Positions 1 through 6,972 are shown, counted from the stretch's first letter. The stretch: DNA of 12,430 nucleotides from an uncultured Clostridia bacterium (GCA_944380625.1 CALWIE010000198.1:1-12430); one strand, 5' to 3'. Notes: generated from the letters alone by a model not told the origin. A program made the numbers and translations.

Positions 1-443
1 TAGTTCTCATAGGAGCAGGTGGTGGTCTTGGGGAAGGCGAAGCCGTGCTCGGTGCACACCTGGTAGAAGCTCTCCTTGATGGAGAGGCGCATCAGCAGCT
101 CCTCGCTGATGCACTCGAACACATAGGTGCCCCGCAGCTTCTCCTGGTTGCGCACCAGCAGCTTGATGTAGTTGTCCCCACAGGGCACCAGCAGCAGCTT
201 TTTGCCGCTGCCCGCATAGCGTTTGGCAAAGTCCAGCAGGGTTTTGACGAAGACCTGGTCGTCCTCCAGGTTGGGCTCCACCACCTCCACGGTGACGATC
301 TTGCTGGCGGTGCAGGGTCCCAGCACCCCCTTGCCGATGGCCACGGACTTGACGCCGTACTCCTGGTGGAAGGACCGGGCCATGCCGTACACGTTGATGT
401 CGCTGCCCAGCAGGACAGGCTGAAACTCGATTTTCTCACTCAT
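1..443 (-). CDS. ATP-grasp carboxylate-amine ligase, N-terminal part (runs off window)
   Basis: The reading frame is open from an ATG at 443 to the window edge, giving about 147 residues beginning MSEKIEFQPVLLGSDINVYG. The pattern 'PVLLGSDINVYGMARSF', followed by a Rossmann-like first domain and then 'RLSIKESFYQVCTEHGFAFPKT', is that of ATP-grasp ligases annotated as carboxylate-amine ligase or D-aspartate-ligase-like; such enzymes form acylphosphate intermediates and join them to amines. The ATP-grasp catalytic core would lie beyond position 1, so metal and ATP ligands cannot be checked. An SD-like GAGGTCC precedes the ATG by about 8 nt. It lies 50 nt downstream of asnB on the same strand with no terminator between, so co-transcription is likely. 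Substrate is unknown; D-Asp attachment to peptidoglycan is one possibility known for related enzymes, but nothing here proves it. Confidence 0.75.
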   Translation of the reverse strand, partial: MSEKIEFQPVLLGSDINVYGMARSFHQEYGVKSVAIGKGVLGPCTASKIVTVEVVEPNLEDDQVFVKTLLDFAKRYAGSGKKLLLVPCGDNYIKLLVRNQEKLRGTYVFECISEELLMRLSIKESFYQVCTEHGFAFPKTTTCSYEN

Positions 444-493
444 TCTCTTAGGACCTCATTTCCGAAATCATCATGGGCAAAGGGACCGCGCCC

Positions 494-2326
494 TCACGCC
501 GTGAAGAACTGCTTGTACCAGATGAGGAGGGTGTACACCGTCCACACCCGGCGGCTGTTGTCGGCCTTGCAGTTCTTGTGGTCGTCCAGGAGTTTTACAA
601 GCTTCTCCGTGTGGAAGAACTTCTGGGCGTTCTCCCCCTCAAACTCCGCCTTGACGGTGTTGTAGTACTTCTCCTCCTTCAGCCACACCCGGGTGGGCAC
701 GGGGAAGCCCAGCTTCTTTTTGCCGGCCCACTTTTCGGGCATCCGGCGCAGGGCCGCCAGGCGCATGGCGTACTTGGTGTTCTTGTCGTTTACCCGGAAC
801 CGGGTGGGGATGCGCCCTGCTAGGGCCATGATCTCCTTGTCCAAGAAGGGCACCCGCAGCTCCAGGGAGTTTGCCATGCTCATCTTGTCGGCTTTTAGGA
901 GGATGTCCCCTACCATCCACATGTTCAGGTCCACAAACTGCATTTTGGTGACGTCGTCCTTGTCCTTGACCATGTCGTAGTAGGGCCGGGTCAGCTCCTC
1001 CGGGGCAGGGGCCCCCGCCGAGTGCTTTAAGAGGGCCCGGCGCTCTTTCTCCGTGAACATATAGGCGTTGCCAATAAACCGCTCCTCCAGCCGCTTGCCC
1101 CGGCGCACCAGGAAATTGAGGCCCCGGTGGGCGGGCAGGACTCCGGCCACCTTGCCGATGAGCCGGCGGATGGGGAAGGGGATCTTGTCGTACCACTGCA
1201 TCTCCAGGGGCTCTTTGTAGATGTTGTACCCGCCGAAGATCTCGTCGGCCCCCTCGCCGGAGAGCACCACCTTCAGGTGCTGGGCGGCGGTGTTGCACAC
1301 AAAGTACAGGGCCACGGCGGCAGGGTCCGCCAGGGGCTCGTCCATGTGGTACTGGATCTTCGGGAAGTTGCCCCAAAACTCCTCGGGGGTGATGATGTGG
1401 CTGATGTTCTTCACGGGGATCTGCTCCGAGAGCTCCTGGGCGTAGCTGATCTCGTTGTAGCGGGTGCCGTTGTCGAAGCCCACGGTGAAGGTCTTGTCCA
1501 CATGGGCCGAGCAGGCCACATAGCTGGAGTCCACCCCGGAGCTAAGGAAGGAGCCCACCTCCACGTCGGAGATCTTGTGGGCCTCCACAGAGTCGTCGAA
1601 GGTTTTCTCGATTTCGTCCACCCAGTACTCCAGGCTCTTGTCCTCCTCGGCGTCAAACTCCGGCAGCCAGTAGCGGGTGATGTCCATTTTCCCGTCCCGG
1701 TAGAGGAAGTAGTGGGCCGGGGGCATTTTGTACACGCCCTTAAAGAAGGTCTCCGGCCCGGGGGAGTACTGGAAGGAGAGGTAGCTCTCCAGAGCCTTTT
1801 CGTTTAGCTCCTTTTGGAAGTGGGGGTGGTGGAGAAAGCTTTTGATCTCCGACCCGAACAGCAAGGTGCCGCCCATCTGGGCGTAGTACAGGGGCTTGAT
1901 GCCGAAAAAGTCCCGGGCCCCAAACAGCTCCCGCTTCTCCTTGTCACAGATGACGAACGCGAACATGCCCCGCAGCTTGTTCAAAAGCTCTGGGCCATAT
2001 TCCTCATAGCCGTGGAGGAGCACCTCGGAGTCGGTGGCGGTTTTAAAAACATGACCCGCCGCCAGGAGCTCCTTTTTGATGTCCCGGTAGTTGTAGATCT
2101 CCCCGTTGAAGGTGAGGACCTTGGTGCCATCCTCGTTTAAAATGGGCTGGCGCCCCCCTTCCAGGTCGATGATGGACAGCCGCCGGAATCCCAGGGAGAT
2201 GGTGCCGTCCATGTAATAGTCCGCGTCGTCGGGGCCCCGGTGCCGGATGGCGTCCGTCATGGAGCGCAGCACCCCCGCGTCCCGCTGGGTGTCCCCGCCG
2301 TCAATAAAGCCGACAAAGCCGCACAT
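494..2326 (-). CDS. asnB: Asparagine synthetase, glutamine-hydrolysing (AsnB family)
   Basis: A 610-residue two-domain glutamine amidotransferase. The N-terminal Ntn glutaminase domain begins MCGFVGF, with Cys2 as the nucleophile after Met removal, then RHRGPDD (29-35), RLSIIDL (49-55) and NGEIYNY (74-80). The synthetase domain carries the PP-loop SSGVDSS (262-268), which binds ATP, and GEGADEIFGGY further on. The family converts aspartate, ATP and glutamine to asparagine; relatives such as AsnH, LtsA and lactobacillal AsnB1 instead amidate cell-wall carboxylates. Length is normal and no break is seen. The start is fixed by the family's conserved MCG; the SD is weak (AGG about 11 nt upstream). 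It has its own promoter candidate and a hairpin leader, and the ATP-grasp gene follows, which leaves open whether the true substrate is free aspartate or a cell-envelope carboxylate. Confidence 0.93.
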   Translation of the reverse strand: MCGFVGFIDGGDTQRDAGVLRSMTDAIRHRGPDDADYYMDGTISLGFRRLSIIDLEGGRQPILNEDGTKVLTFNGEIYNYRDIKKELLAAGHVFKTATDSEVLLHGYEEYGPELLNKLRGMFAFVICDKEKRELFGARDFFGIKPLYYAQMGGTLLFGSEIKSFLHHPHFQKELNEKALESYLSFQYSPGPETFFKGVYKMPPAHYFLYRDGKMDITRYWLPEFDAEEDKSLEYWVDEIEKTFDDSVEAHKISDVEVGSFLSSGVDSSYVACSAHVDKTFTVGFDNGTRYNEISYAQELSEQIPVKNISHIITPEEFWGNFPKIQYHMDEPLADPAAVALYFVCNTAAQHLKVVLSGEGADEIFGGYNIYKEPLEMQWYDKIPFPIRRLIGKVAGVLPAHRGLNFLVRRGKRLEERFIGNAYMFTEKERRALLKHSAGAPAPEELTRPYYDMVKDKDDVTKMQFVDLNMWMVGDILLKADKMSMANSLELRVPFLDKEIMALAGRIPTRFRVNDKNTKYAMRLAALRRMPEKWAGKKKLGFPVPTRVWLKEEKYYNTVKAEFEGENAQKFFHTEKLVKLLDDHKNCKADNSRRVWTVYTLLIWYKQFFTA

Positions 2327-2361
2327 AGTAGAAAAAACCTGCCTTTCCCGGGCCGAATAAG

Positions 2362-2399
2362 CTCAAAACCCCGTCCGCAAAGGCGGACGGGGCTTTGAG
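2362..2399 (-). terminator. Perfect leader hairpin: terminator of the XRE gene or attenuator of asnB
   Basis: A 17-bp stem (2362-2378 with 2383-2399) closes a 4-nt loop. In leftward RNA the stem is perfect if one G-U pair is counted; in rightward RNA the same position is an A-C mismatch, so selection appears to act on the leftward transcript. The U-run (UUUU) is short and partly inside the stem. It lies between the best asnB promoter (-10 at 2429-2434) and the asnB ATG, and also downstream of the XRE gene, so it may end XRE transcription, attenuate asnB, or stabilise its mRNA. Confidence 0.6.
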
Positions 2400-2428
2400 T
2401 GCCCGCGTCCAAAGATTGCCTAACCTTT

Positions 2429-2458
2429 ATTCTACCACAAAGCGCGGGGAAAAGCCAA
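2429..2458 (-). promoter_or_regulatory. Likely sigma-A promoter of asnB with extended -10
   Basis: Read leftwards: TTGGCT (2453-2458), 18-nt spacer, TAGAAT (2429-2434), preceded by TGG as an extended -10. It would start an mRNA near 2422 with a leader of roughly 95 nt containing the perfect hairpin. No other promoter-like sequence is visible between that hairpin and the asnB ATG. Confidence 0.55.
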
Positions 2459-2499
2459 TATTTCTTTTTTTAAGGGGAGCTTTCCCCGAAAAAACGGGG

Positions 2500-3180
2500 T
2501 CAAAGCTTTTTGTCCACTGCCAGCTCGGTGCTGCGCACCAGCTCGAACAGGGAGGGGGCGTATTGGGGAAAGTCCTGGGAGAGCCGCTCCGGGGTCAGGG
2601 AGGGCAGCACCTGCGGGGGAATCCCCGCCTCCCCGTCCACGTCCGCGCCCTCTAAAAGGCAGCGGGCTTTGGCCTCCTCCAAGGCCATGTGGGCGGCGGC
2701 AAGGGCCTCGAACAGGCGGCGGTCCAAGCTGAAGGCCTCCGGGGGATTTTTCCCCCGGGCCCCATAGAGCAGCCGGAACACCTTGTAGACGGCGCAGGAG
2801 AGATAGGCGCAGGTGTGGCGGCTGAGGCCTTCGCTATTGATTTTTTCCAAGATCCCGAATACAATATGGAGAGAGTCCTCCAGCAGCCGGAGCTGGAGGT
2901 CCTTCGGGGGTGAGGCGCCTCTCTCCTGGGGGAACAGGGCCCACTCCTCAGGGAAGGGGTCGGGCCGGCGGTGGGCGGTGCGCCCCAGCAGGTAGTCGCA
3001 GGACACGCCGTAGTAGGAGGCGGCCCGGGCCAAAAAGTCCAGCCCGCACTCCCGTATGCCCTTCTCATAGTGGGAGAGAAGGGCCTGGGAAATGCCCAGG
3101 TCGGCGGCCGCCCTCTTCTGGCTGAGGCCGCGCTCTTTCCGCAAAAGGGTCAAAATTCTGGGAAACTCGCTGTTTGTCAC
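2500..3180 (-). CDS. XRE-family helix-turn-helix regulator, soluble
   Basis: Starting at the GTG at 3180 the protein has 226 residues. An N-terminal Cro/C1-type HTH spans about residues 4-66 (FPRILTLLRKERGLSQ, then ISQALLSHYEKGIRE, ending YYGVSCDYLLGR). The remaining ~150 residues are predicted from composition to be helical, without membrane segments, and I recognise no ligand domain. The GTG start is chosen because GGAGG (3189-3193) sits 8 nt before it and the HTH then begins at the usual distance. An ATG at 3249 with GGAG 6 nt upstream is in frame and would add 23 Pro/Gly-rich residues, so two start sites are possible. It lies divergent to the histidine-phosphatase-like gene, with a palindrome over its -10 region that may be its own operator. 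Target genes are unknown. Confidence 0.8.
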   Translation of the reverse strand: MTNSEFPRILTLLRKERGLSQKRAAADLGISQALLSHYEKGIRECGLDFLARAASYYGVSCDYLLGRTAHRRPDPFPEEWALFPQERGASPPKDLQLRLLEDSLHIVFGILEKINSEGLSRHTCAYLSCAVYKVFRLLYGARGKNPPEAFSLDRRLFEALAAAHMALEEAKARCLLEGADVDGEAGIPPQVLPSLTPERLSQDFPQYAPSLFELVRSTELAVDKKL

Positions 3181-3279
3181 AGGGAACACCTCCATTCGGC
3201 CTGGAATGCCGGCCGTGACCGACAGGGGCGAAAGGCCGGCGGGGCTCATCAAAATCTCCAAAACTTATCCTTGAAAAAG

Positions 3280-3300
3280 ATTATAACTAGTCTAATTATA
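3280..3300 (-). promoter_or_regulatory. AT-rich divergent region: two TATAAT boxes within a near-perfect inverted repeat
   Basis: The 220-nt gap 3181-3400 is far more AT-rich than its surroundings. Leftwards it holds two TATAAT hexamers (3280-3285 and 3295-3300) with only weak -35 matches. They coincide with the arms of a 19-bp inverted repeat: TATAACTAG (3282-3290), one central T, CTAATTATA (3292-3300), 8 of 9 pairs matching. A second small inverted repeat, AATCCC-TC-GGGATT, is at 3306-3319. A TTGAAA at 3271-3276 faces the rightward gene but lacks a good -10. The layout fits a promoter bound by the adjacent XRE protein; that is inference. Confidence 0.45.
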
Positions 3301-3400
3301 CGATAAATCCCTCGGGATTAAATGCCATATAGGAAAAAAGGAAAGAAAAACCTAAAAAACGCCTCTACCCCCCTGGAAGAGGCCCGGGAGGTCTAAAACC

Positions 3401-4114
3401 ATGCGCTCTTATGTGCTGCACCTGATCCGCAATATGCCCTGCGAGGGCAACCTGGAGGGCCGCTATATCGGCCGCACGGAATCGCCCCTGGCCCTGTCGT
3501 CCCTCCGGGACCTGGCCCGGCTCAAAGAGGAGTACCGCTACCCCCGGGCTGCGGCCTTTTACGCCAGCCCCTCCACCCGCTGCGTGGACACCTTAAAGGT
3601 GCTCTACCCCCAGGCGGACCCGGAGGTGGTGCTGGAGCTTGCCGAGTGCGACTTTGGCGACTGGGAGAACAAGACTGCCAAGGACTTGGAAAAGGACCCC
3701 CGCTTCCTCCAGTGGATGGAGCAGGGCGGCCAGGCGTCGCCCCCCAACGGGGAGAGCGGCCTAGTCTTTCTCCAGCGGGTGTGCCGGGGGTTTGAGGCCC
3801 TGGTGCAGAACCTGATGGCCAAGGGCCAGTTCGAGGCGGTGCTGTGTACCCATGGGGGGGTCATCACCGGGCTGCTCTCGGCCTATGGGCTGCCCCGGGC
3901 CCAGCCCTACGAATGGATGACCCAGCCCGGCTGCGGCTACTCGGTGCGCATCACCCCCAGCCTGTGGATGCGCTCCATGGTGATGGAAGTCTTCCAGACC
4001 CTGCCCCTGGGGGAGGAGGGGGAGGGCCCGGACCACCTGGTGGTGGACATCGCCCGGGAGGCGGCGGACCGGGCCTGGGGGGACCGGGATCCCCAAAAGC
4101 CCCCAAAGGCTTGA
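3401..4114 (+). CDS. Histidine-phosphatase-fold protein lacking the catalytic histidine (probable pseudoenzyme)
   Basis: A 237-residue protein of the histidine phosphatase (phosphoglycerate mutase-like) superfamily. The N-terminus HLIRNMPCEGNLEGRYIGRT aligns with the family pattern LIRHGxTxxNxxGRYxGxT, but the phosphate-accepting His is Asn11 and the following Gly is Met12. The other active-site positions are present: Arg10, Arg60 in SPSTRCVDT, Glu82 in LAECDFGDWEN, and His151 in CTHGG. The frame is uninterrupted and flanking residues align, so this is substitution rather than frameshift. A GGGAGGT SD lies 8 nt before the ATG. Family enzymes work on phosphosugars, cobalamin intermediates or alkyl phosphates; this one probably binds a ligand without making phosphohistidine, or uses another mechanism. 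The C-terminal ~35 residues are acidic and less family-like. Its 3' end overlaps the -35 of the leuA T-box promoter. Confidence 0.85.
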   Translation: MRSYVLHLIRNMPCEGNLEGRYIGRTESPLALSSLRDLARLKEEYRYPRAAAFYASPSTRCVDTLKVLYPQADPEVVLELAECDFGDWENKTAKDLEKDPRFLQWMEQGGQASPPNGESGLVFLQRVCRGFEALVQNLMAKGQFEAVLCTHGGVITGLLSAYGLPRAQPYEWMTQPGCGYSVRITPSLWMRSMVMEVFQTLPLGEEGEGPDHLVVDIAREAADRAWGDRDPQKPPKA

Positions 4115-4140
4115 CAAAAGGCCCCAAAAGGTCCTATAAT
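4111..4140 (+). promoter_or_regulatory. Consensus sigma-A promoter for the leuA T-box transcript
   Basis: TTGACA (4111-4116), 18-nt spacer, TATAAT (4135-4140): both hexamers match consensus exactly. The -35 overlaps the stop codon of the upstream gene. Transcription should begin near 4147, directly before the T-box stem I. Confidence 0.9.
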
Positions 4141-4146
4141 TGCCAT

Positions 4147-4419
4147 CATATAGGGAAAGACGTTGAAGGGAATAAGACGGCGCCTGCCCCCCAGAGAGCC
4201 CGCGGCCGGTGAGAGCGGGCGGGGCGCGCCGGGATAGCTCATCCTGGAGTCTCCTCTTCCGAAGGGCGGCGCCCCCAGGGGAGGACGGGCGGCCCCGTTA
4301 CAGGCCGGGCCCCAAAGGGCCCCAGAGGGCGCGGGGAAACCGCGCCGAAATTCGGGTGGTACCGCGGAATCATTTCGCCCCGGACGCAGTTTTTTGGCTG
4401 CGCCCGGGGCGTTTTTCTT
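4147..4419 (+). ncRNA. T-box riboswitch, tRNA-Leu specific, controlling leuA
   Basis: This stretch of about 345 nt without a gene (4115-4459) is a full T-box leader. Distal stem I has GGCGC..GCCCC paired with GGGGC.GCGCC, an AGAGAG bulge and a terminal loop containing GGUGAGA. The likely specifier is CUC followed by A (4238-4241), a leucine codon matching the gene. Stem III is a perfect 7-bp hairpin (4328-4334 with 4340-4346). The T-box core GGGTGGTACCGCGG is at 4354-4367; UGGU (4357-4360) would pair with the tRNA end NCCA with discriminator A. The antiterminator pairs CGGG 4353-4356 and GCG 4364-4366 with CGC 4376-4378 and CCCG 4379-4382, the same bases used by the terminator. Uncharged tRNA-Leu should therefore allow read-through into leuA. 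Confidence 0.93.
4376..4416 (+). terminator. Regulated intrinsic terminator of the T-box leader
   Basis: Arms CGCCCCGG (4376-4383) and CCGGGGCG (4404-4411) plus inner CGCAG/CTGCG (4385-4389 with 4398-4402) form a 13-bp stem with one mismatch, followed by TTTTT (4412-4416). The 5' arm is shared with the antiterminator, giving the mutually exclusive switch. Confidence 0.9.
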
Positions 4420-4459
4420 GGCAGAGGGTTTTCATCCGTTGGGAAAGGACGTGTCCGCT

Positions 4460-6160
4460 ATGAACGAAGGGTATCGGAAATACAAGGCTTTCGCCCCCCT
4501 GGACCTGAAGGACAGGACCTGGCCGGACCAGAGGCTGAAAAAGGCGCCGGTGTGGTGCAGCGTGGATTTGCGGGACGGCAACCAGGCCCTGGAGAACCCC
4601 ATGAACCTGGAGCAGAAGCTGGAGTTTTTCCGGATGCTGGTCTCCATCGGATTTAAGGAGATCGAGGTGGGCTTCCCCGCCTCCTCCGAGACGGAGTTCG
4701 AGATCCTGCGCACCCTCATCGAAGAGGGGCTCATCCCCGACGGGGTGGCCATCCAGGTGCTGGTCCAGGCCCGGGAGCACCTGATCCGCCGCACCTTCGA
4801 GGCGGTGCGGGGGGCCAAGGACGTGATTGTCCACTTCTACAACTCCACCTCCACCCTCCAGCGGAAGGTGGTCTTCGGCACGGACATGGAGGGCGTCACC
4901 CAAATCGCCGTGGAGGGGGCAAAGCTCATCCGCGCCCTTACCCAGGAGCTGCGCCGGGACCACCCGGAGACCCGGGTCCGTTTTGAGTACTCCCCCGAGA
5001 GCTTCTCTGGCACAGAGCCGGAGAACGCGGTCATGATCTGCGACCGGGTGCTGGAAGCCCTGGGGGCCACCCCGGAGGAGCCCGCCATCGTGAACCTGCC
5101 CAACACCGTGGAGATGAGCACCCCCAACACCTTCGCCGACCAGGTGGAGTACGTCTGCCGCAACCTGCGCCACCGGGACAGCGCCGTCATCAGCGTCCAC
5201 CCCCACAACGACCGGGGCACGGCGGTGGCGGCGGCGGAGCTGGCCTTGATGGCCGGGGCCCAGCGGGTGGAGGGCACCCTTTTTGGCAACGGGGAGCGCA
5301 CCGGCAACGTGGACGTGATGAACCTGGCCATGAACCTGTACTCCCAGGGGGTGGACCCAGGGCTGGACTTCTCCCACATGGACCACATCAAAAAAGTTTA
5401 CGAGTCCTGCTGCCAGATGCCCGTCCACCAGCGCCACCCCTACGCCGGGGAGCTGGTGTTCACGGCCTTTTCCGGCTCCCACCAGGACGCCATCAACAAG
5501 GGCCTGGGCTATATGGCCGAGCACAACTCCCCCTACTGGGAGGTGCCCTACCTGCCCATCGACCCCAAGGACCTGGGCCGCCAGTACGAGCCCATCATCC
5601 GCATCAACAGCCAGTCCGGCAAGGGGGGCGCCGCCTTTGTGATGCGCCACGTCTTCGGCTACCAGCTGCCCAAGGCCATGCACCCGGAGTTCGGCGCCCT
5701 GGTGAAGGCCGCCTGCGAGCGGGCCCGTCGGGAGCTGGCCCCCGAGGAGGTGCTGGCCATCTTCCAGAAGGAGTACCTGGAGGTCTCCCATCCCTATCAC
5801 CTGCTGGCCTACCGGATCTTCGAGGAGAACGCGGGCCAGGGCCAGGTGGTGGACTTCGAAGGGGTCATCCGCTACCACCACGTGAATAGGGAGGTCTCCG
5901 GCCGGGGCAACGGGCCCATCGACGCCTTCTTCAACGCCCTGCGGGTGATGGGCCTCTCCGAATACGAGTTTGTCACTTACAGCGAGCACGCCGTCTCCGC
6001 CGGCGCGGACTCCAAGGCCGTGTCCTACATCCAGCTGCGCCACCGTGGGAAGACGGTGTTTGGCGTGGGCATGGACCACAACATCGCCATCGCCTCCCTC
6101 AAGGGCATCCTCTGCGCCGTAAACCGCTCCCAGGGATTGGAACCCCTCCCGGAGGGCTGA
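4460..6160 (+). CDS. leuA: 2-Isopropylmalate synthase
   Basis: A 566-residue enzyme of the long LeuA type that condenses acetyl-CoA and 2-oxoisovalerate, the committed step of leucine synthesis in the cytoplasm. Visible motifs: SVDLRDGNQAL (34-44, with metal ligand Asp39), metal-binding HPHND (247-251) and GNGERTGNVDV (from 276), all in the TIM-barrel catalytic domain of roughly residues 30-310. The C-terminal part from about 430 fits the LeuA allosteric dimer domain that gives leucine feedback inhibition. The start at 4460 (MNEGYRKY) is chosen because an upstream in-frame start at 4394 lies inside the leader terminator; AAAGGA is 10 nt upstream of the ATG. It is a single-gene transcript, with the T-box before it and a terminator 16 nt after it; leuB, leuC and leuD are not nearby. 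Confidence 0.96.
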   Translation: MNEGYRKYKAFAPLDLKDRTWPDQRLKKAPVWCSVDLRDGNQALENPMNLEQKLEFFRMLVSIGFKEIEVGFPASSETEFEILRTLIEEGLIPDGVAIQVLVQAREHLIRRTFEAVRGAKDVIVHFYNSTSTLQRKVVFGTDMEGVTQIAVEGAKLIRALTQELRRDHPETRVRFEYSPESFSGTEPENAVMICDRVLEALGATPEEPAIVNLPNTVEMSTPNTFADQVEYVCRNLRHRDSAVISVHPHNDRGTAVAAAELALMAGAQRVEGTLFGNGERTGNVDVMNLAMNLYSQGVDPGLDFSHMDHIKKVYESCCQMPVHQRHPYAGELVFTAFSGSHQDAINKGLGYMAEHNSPYWEVPYLPIDPKDLGRQYEPIIRINSQSGKGGAAFVMRHVFGYQLPKAMHPEFGALVKAACERARRELAPEEVLAIFQKEYLEVSHPYHLLAYRIFEENAGQGQVVDFEGVIRYHHVNREVSGRGNGPIDAFFNALRVMGLSEYEFVTYSEHAVSAGADSKAVSYIQLRHRGKTVFGVGMDHNIAIASLKGILCAVNRSQGLEPLPEG

Positions 6161-6175
6161 TCCCCCCAAAAAACG

Positions 6176-6203
6176 AAAAGAGCCCCCGCCGGGGCTCTTT
6201 TTT
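6176..6203. terminator. Bidirectional terminator between leuA and the membrane acyltransferase gene
   Basis: AAAAGAGCCCC (6176-6186), loop CGCC, GGGGCTCTTTT (6191-6201), then further T residues. The A-rich 5' flank gives a U-run on the opposite strand as well, so it can end both leuA and the leftward gene that stops at 6214. Confidence 0.92.
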
Positions 6204-6213
6204 CTTTTCACAT

Positions 6214-6972
6214 TTACCCTGCCAGCATCCCCGCCAGGGCAAACACCCCCATCAGCGCCGGCTGGTGGAGCAGGTAGAGCAATAGGCTGTGCCGCCCCAA
6301 AAATCCCAGAGGGGGAACGCTTGCGCCAAGGAGCTCCTTGGCGCGGGGGCTCCCAGAGAGGAGCCCCCACGAAAAGTACCCTGCGCAGTAGAGGAAAAAC
6401 CAGGGCAGCAGGGGGAAGTAGTCCGTGCTCCAAAAGCCGGGGGAGGGCAGGCCCACCGCCGCCAGCAGGTCCGTCTGGTAAAGCCAGCCGGGCAGGGGGC
6501 ACAGCACCAGGGACTCAAAGCCCAGGCTCCCCCGCGAAACGTTGCGAGTCAGGGCAAAGAGGGCCAGCGCCCCCAAAAGACCTGCCCAGGCCGGGATTTT
6601 CCGAAAGGCCTTGTCCAAGGGGATCAGCAGCAGGGCCGAAAGCCTCAGCAGGGTGAGCACCCCGTAGAGGATCCGCTGGCTGGGCATGACGGCCAGGGTG
6701 ATAAGGGTGACAAGGGCCCCGCAGCCCACCAGGATGAGCCCCCGCTTCAGGTGGTGGCGGGAGAGGTTCCAGCACAGCCCCGAAAGGAGGATGAAGGTCC
6801 AGCAGATGCTCTGCTGCCACACGTAGCCCGGCGTCCCCCGGTACCAGGGGGCGGAGAGACCGAAGATGGCCACCAGGTCGTACATGCCGTGGTAGGCGGT
6901 CATGCTGACCAGGCAGAGGCCCCGCACCCCATCCAAAAGGGGGTAGTGAGGGCGGTTTTCCCCCGGACTCAA
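6214..6972 (-). CDS. HGSNAT/DUF1624-like integral membrane acyltransferase
   Basis: About 252 residues with roughly seven hydrophobic segments. Near the N-terminus, LLDGVRGLCLVSMTAYHGMYDL (split: LLDGVRGL then CLVSMTAYHGMYDL) follows the heparan-alpha-glucosaminide N-acetyltransferase catalytic domain pattern, lDxxRGxxxxxMxxxHxxxDL, including the conserved His28. Eukaryotic members move acetyl groups across a membrane onto glucosamine; bacterial substrates are mostly unknown, and surface-sugar acetylation is an inference. The chosen start is a TTG at 6970-6972 overlapping the deaminase stop (TTGA), with AAGGGGG about 10 nt upstream; a later GTG at codon 16 is possible but would cut into the conserved motif. 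Translation is probably coupled to the deaminase. The longer open frame to 7509 overlaps the deaminase and shows no membrane-protein features there, so it is not used. Confidence 0.8.
   Translation of the reverse strand: MSPGENRPHYPLLDGVRGLCLVSMTAYHGMYDLVAIFGLSAPWYRGTPGYVWQQSICWTFILLSGLCWNLSRHHLKRGLILVGCGALVTLITLAVMPSQRILYGVLTLLRLSALLLIPLDKAFRKIPAWAGLLGALALFALTRNVSRGSLGFESLVLCPLPGWLYQTDLLAAVGLPSPGFWSTDYFPLLPWFFLYCAGYFSWGLLSGSPRAKELLGASVPPLGFLGRHSLLLYLLHQPALMGVFALAGMLAG

Noticed and set aside
2471..2500. Overlapping GGGG/CCCC hairpins after the XRE stop codon
   Set aside because: Stems of only 4-5 bp and no following U-run on the leftward strand (A-rich instead), so not called as a terminator.
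3361..3383. Small hairpin GCCTCT..AGAGGC just before the SD of the histidine-phosphatase-like gene
   Set aside because: Six base pairs with an 11-nt loop and no T-run; too weak for a terminator or riboswitch call.
4370..6502. 710-residue open frame on the minus strand
   Set aside because: It is antisense to leuA, with composition rich in G, H, V, L and D that mirrors the leuA codons, no SD, and it crosses two terminators. leuA is certain, so this is a GC-rich shadow.
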